Notes under the pieces: generated by a model | Database searches by the model: none | Told to the model about the DNA's origin: nothing | What the model saw: only the letters and a program-made list of their open reading frames with translations | Program-made: the position numbers and the translations under genes | From: an uncultured Tidjanibacter sp. | GTDB taxonomy: Bacteria > Bacteroidota > Bacteroidia > Bacteroidales > Rikenellaceae | DNA length: 5,993 nucleotides | Assembly (NCBI GenBank): GCA_934663885.1 | Contig: CAKUKW010000130.1 | Location: 1-5,993, forward strand | Direction of reading: 5' to 3' | In this document: positions 4,772-5,993 of the stretch, piece by piece | Numbering within the stretch: the first letter of the stretch is position 1 | Layout of the letters: every line of letters begins with the position of its first letter

Positions 4772-4978
4772 ATGGTAACGACGGTTGTTTTTTCCACCAT
4801 AAACAGACATGCAATCTCAACTGAGAGTAGTGCATGTACTTATAAGGGATATCTTATTGTAATCGCGGTATTGCCGATACTGTGCTTTTATTATCAAAAA
4901 AGGAAGCAGGTAAGAAATAACGTTGAGTTACTAAAACACTTCAGGCGGGAATTTTCCCGCCTGAATCGTTATGACTAA
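4772..4978 (+). CDS. possible small membrane protein, or in-frame extension of B'
   Basis: An open frame of 68 codons starts at ATG 4772 (a GTG at 4763 is the alternative) in the same frame as B', only a few codons after the B' TAA. A hydrophobic N-terminus (MVTTVVFSTI) and one clear membrane helix (GYLIVIAVLPILCFYY) are followed by a basic tail QKRKQ. The last 13 or so codons run through the hairpin at 4940-4965, which is unusual for a real gene. It may be a genuine small membrane protein, a remnant of a longer B-type gene, or chance. No family is recognised. Confidence 0.3.
   Translation: MVTTVVFSTINRHAISTESSACTYKGYLIVIAVLPILCFYYQKRKQVRNNVELLKHFRREFSRLNRYD
4940..4965. terminator. hairpin between convergent genes
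   Basis: TTCAGGCGGGAA (4940-4951) pairs perfectly with TTCCCGCCTGAA (4954-4965): 12 bp on paper, with the innermost pairs opening to form the loop. It lies 26 bases beyond the stop of the minus-strand DJ-1-like gene and at the end of the island. A GTGTTTT tract follows on the minus strand and none on the plus, so it suits the DJ-1-like gene best. Confidence 0.7.
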
Positions 4979-4991
4979 ACCGGACGCCCCG

Positions 4992-5519
4992 TTATTTCAG
5001 CGCCGAGAGCAGTTCCGGCATCAGCGACCAGATGGTGTTTTCGGTCTGGGCGGTGAAGAAATTACCATCCACTTCGTGTTTTGCGTCTGTAGCCACCGCT
5101 TTTTTTATCGCCGGTTTGCCATAGGGATGTACCGCCAGCCTTTTGCCGTCCGCTATCCCGATCATGTCCCACATCATCGCCGCCGCGCAGTGGCCGATCA
5201 TCAGTTTACCTTTGGCCGCGAAAGCCGACATTACCGCGAACATATCCTTGTTGTACTGTTTTTCGGCGTTTTCGCTGAACTTTGGAACAGCGTCGCCGCA
5301 TGAGAACACCAGCGCGTCGTATTCATCCTCATGTCCCTTGAGGTTCGCGACCACGTCGTCCGCCATAATGGCAAATCCCGAGTTGGTCTTAATCTCTTTG
5401 GTATCCGCAACTGCGAATGTCCTGTAAGGAATGTCGTTTTCATAAAATGCCTCAAGGTACTGGAACAAACCCGAGCCGTTGACCGGATTGACTGCCAAAA
5501 CTGCTACTTTCTTTGCCAT
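4992..5519 (-). CDS. DJ-1/PfpI-family protein (175 aa)
   Basis: This is a DJ-1/PfpI (glutamine amidotransferase-like) fold protein. Members include deglycases or glyoxalases, chaperones and redox sensors, so the exact reaction is open. An N-terminal strand, KKVAVLAVNPV, starts the Rossmann-like core. YDALVFSCGDAVP (about 67-79) is the central strand and turn. The nucleophile elbow is GHCAAAMMW, with the reactive cysteine at C111. HPYG at 131-134 may supply the histidine, and the family-typical end is FFTAQTENTIWSL. By rough alignment, the N-terminal glutamate that contacts the cysteine in human DJ-1 (E18) falls on a Gly/Ser here, so catalysis may differ or be lacking. The gene is divergent from an HxlR-type regulator, a common arrangement for redox or electrophile stress genes. 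It ends before the hairpin at 4940-4965. Confidence 0.9.
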   Translation of the reverse strand: MAKKVAVLAVNPVNGSGLFQYLEAFYENDIPYRTFAVADTKEIKTNSGFAIMADDVVANLKGHEDEYDALVFSCGDAVPKFSENAEKQYNKDMFAVMSAFAAKGKLMIGHCAAAMMWDMIGIADGKRLAVHPYGKPAIKKAVATDAKHEVDGNFFTAQTENTIWSLMPELLSALK

Positions 5520-5567
5520 AATCTTAAATGTTTGATATTAAATAATAGTATATATCGGTAAGTTTAT

Positions 5568-5575
5568 TACTTTTG
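5568..5575 (+). promoter_or_regulatory. candidate -7 box of the HxlR-family gene
   Basis: TACTTTTG matches TAnnTTTG exactly. The start would be near 5582, inside the -7 box of the opposing DJ-1-like promoter, leaving a leader of about 90 bases that contains both palindromes. No TTTG is found at the -33 distance. Confidence 0.35.
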
Positions 5576-5580
5576 TAAAG

Positions 5581-5611
5581 CAAAGATAACCGGGCTAAAC
5601 CGTAAAAACAA
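5581..5611 (-). promoter_or_regulatory. promoter of the DJ-1-like gene
   Basis: On the minus strand a -33 TTG (5611 to 5609) and a -7 TATCTTTG (5588 to 5581) are separated by 20 bases, a good match to the Bacteroidota consensus. Transcription should begin near 5574, about 55 bases before the ATG at 5519. Confidence 0.55.
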
Positions 5612-5634
5612 GAGGGTACAAAAAGATAACCCGC

Positions 5635-5662
5635 TTACCTAAAGGTAACCAATATTGAATAT
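5635..5662. promoter_or_regulatory. operator-like palindromes between the DJ-1-like and HxlR genes
   Basis: Two palindromes lie side by side: TTACCT-AA-AGGTAA (5635-5648, 6-bp arms) and ATATT-G-AATAT (5652-5662, 5-bp arms). Related half sites recur nearby, with GATAACC at 5585-5591 and 5625-5631 and GGTAACC at 5644-5650. HxlR proteins bind as dimers to inverted repeats near their own promoters, so these are likely autoregulatory sites, also placed to control the divergent gene. Confidence 0.45.
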
Positions 5663-5671
5663 CAGGCAGGT

Positions 5672-5993
5672 ATGGAAGAGAAAAAAATAAATAATTTTTA
5701 CCCGTCGTCCGCATGTCCCGTAAGGAACATACTCGATAGGTTAGGCGATAAATGGTCGTTGTTGGTAATGATATCCCTCGACAGCAACGGCGTAATGCGC
5801 TTCAGCGATATCCAGCGCTCAATATCGGATATTTCGCAGCGTATGCTGACGGTCACCCTCCGCTGCCTGGAGTCGTACGGCCTCGTATCGAGGACGGTCT
5901 ATCCGGAGATCCCTCCCCGTGTCGAATACGCGCTTACCGAAACCGGGCGCAGCCTTATACCTTATGTTGACGCACTCGTGGGATGGGCAATGC
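5672..5993 (+). CDS. HxlR-family winged-helix transcriptional regulator (partial)
   Basis: The frame opens at ATG 5672 and is still open at the window edge: 107 codons are visible, nearly the whole of a family that is usually 110-125 residues. The MarR-like winged helix is clear. The N-terminal signature C15-PVRNILDRLGDKWSLLV leads into MRFSDIQRSISDISQRMLTVTLRCLE (recognition helices). The wing follows with GLVSRTVYPEIPPRVEYALTETGRSL, then a final dimerisation helix, IPYVDALVGWA. C15 occupies the position of the conserved cysteine that senses disulfide or aldehyde stress in B. subtilis HypR and related proteins. Given the divergent DJ-1-like gene, it probably regulates that gene and itself, but the inducer is unknown. 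Confidence 0.93.
   Translation, partial: MEEKKINNFYPSSACPVRNILDRLGDKWSLLVMISLDSNGVMRFSDIQRSISDISQRMLTVTLRCLESYGLVSRTVYPEIPPRVEYALTETGRSLIPYVDALVGWAM

Noticed and set aside
4971..5561. Plus-strand open frames overlapping the DJ-1-like gene
   Set aside because: They are complementary-frame shadows of a clearly recognised minus-strand gene.
5752..5970. Plus-strand open frame of 72 codons
   Set aside because: It is an alternate frame inside the HxlR-family gene, whose own frame has clear family motifs.
1..5993. CRISPR array or insertion sequence
   Set aside because: No regularly spaced direct repeats, no transposase-like frames and no terminal inverted repeats were seen.

Overview
The window looks like chromosomal DNA of a member of the Bacteroidota, probably order Bacteroidales. 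The promoters have the TAnnTTTG -7 box of that phylum, there are almost no Shine-Dalgarno sites, and TonB, RlmN and the DJ-1-like protein are of Bacteroidales type. I cannot name the genus; Rikenellaceae (Alistipes-like) is only a guess. GC content varies sharply: rlmN reaches about 65% in places, while the genes just after it fall to about 25%.

Layout. (1) At the left edge is the first part of a minus-strand gene that resembles hflX, with a terminator-like hairpin just upstream of its start. (2) A roughly 270-base non-coding stretch follows, holding a hairpin and possibly a dispersed repeat. (3) A monocistronic minus-strand tonB-type gene has a strong 14-bp terminator and one or two promoters. 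(4) tRNA-Ala(GGC) on the plus strand has a textbook promoter and its own terminator. (5) rlmN is complete, with every expected catalytic cysteine. (6) An AT-rich island (about 2713-4978) carries a two-gene module of unknown function in two diverged copies. A is a lipoprotein with a C-terminal hydrophobic, four-cysteine domain, and B is a three-helix membrane protein. The order is A, B, A' (only the C-terminal part of A), B'. (7) A DJ-1/PfpI-family gene (minus) is divergent from an HxlR-family regulator gene (plus, cut by the right edge), with operator-like palindromes between them.

The island is the part worth attention. A and A' are only about 29% identical in their last 66 or so residues, yet keep exactly the spacing C-x10-C-x38-C-x10-C. 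They also share a nine-residue motif, LLPNEKLAF, in which seven of nine codons differ only synonymously. The pattern of a full-length secreted protein with a small membrane partner, then an orphan C-terminal tip with its own partner, resembles toxin/immunity cassettes such as contact-dependent inhibition or bacteriocin loci. That functional reading is inference; I recognise no known toxin or immunity family. Single-base frame disturbances at the start of A and the end of B suggest either decay or assembly errors.

The flanking genes are housekeeping (tRNA-Ala, rlmN, tonB, probably hflX) or a plausible stress-response pair (DJ-1-like protein with HxlR regulator), consistent with an acquired cassette lodged between core genes.
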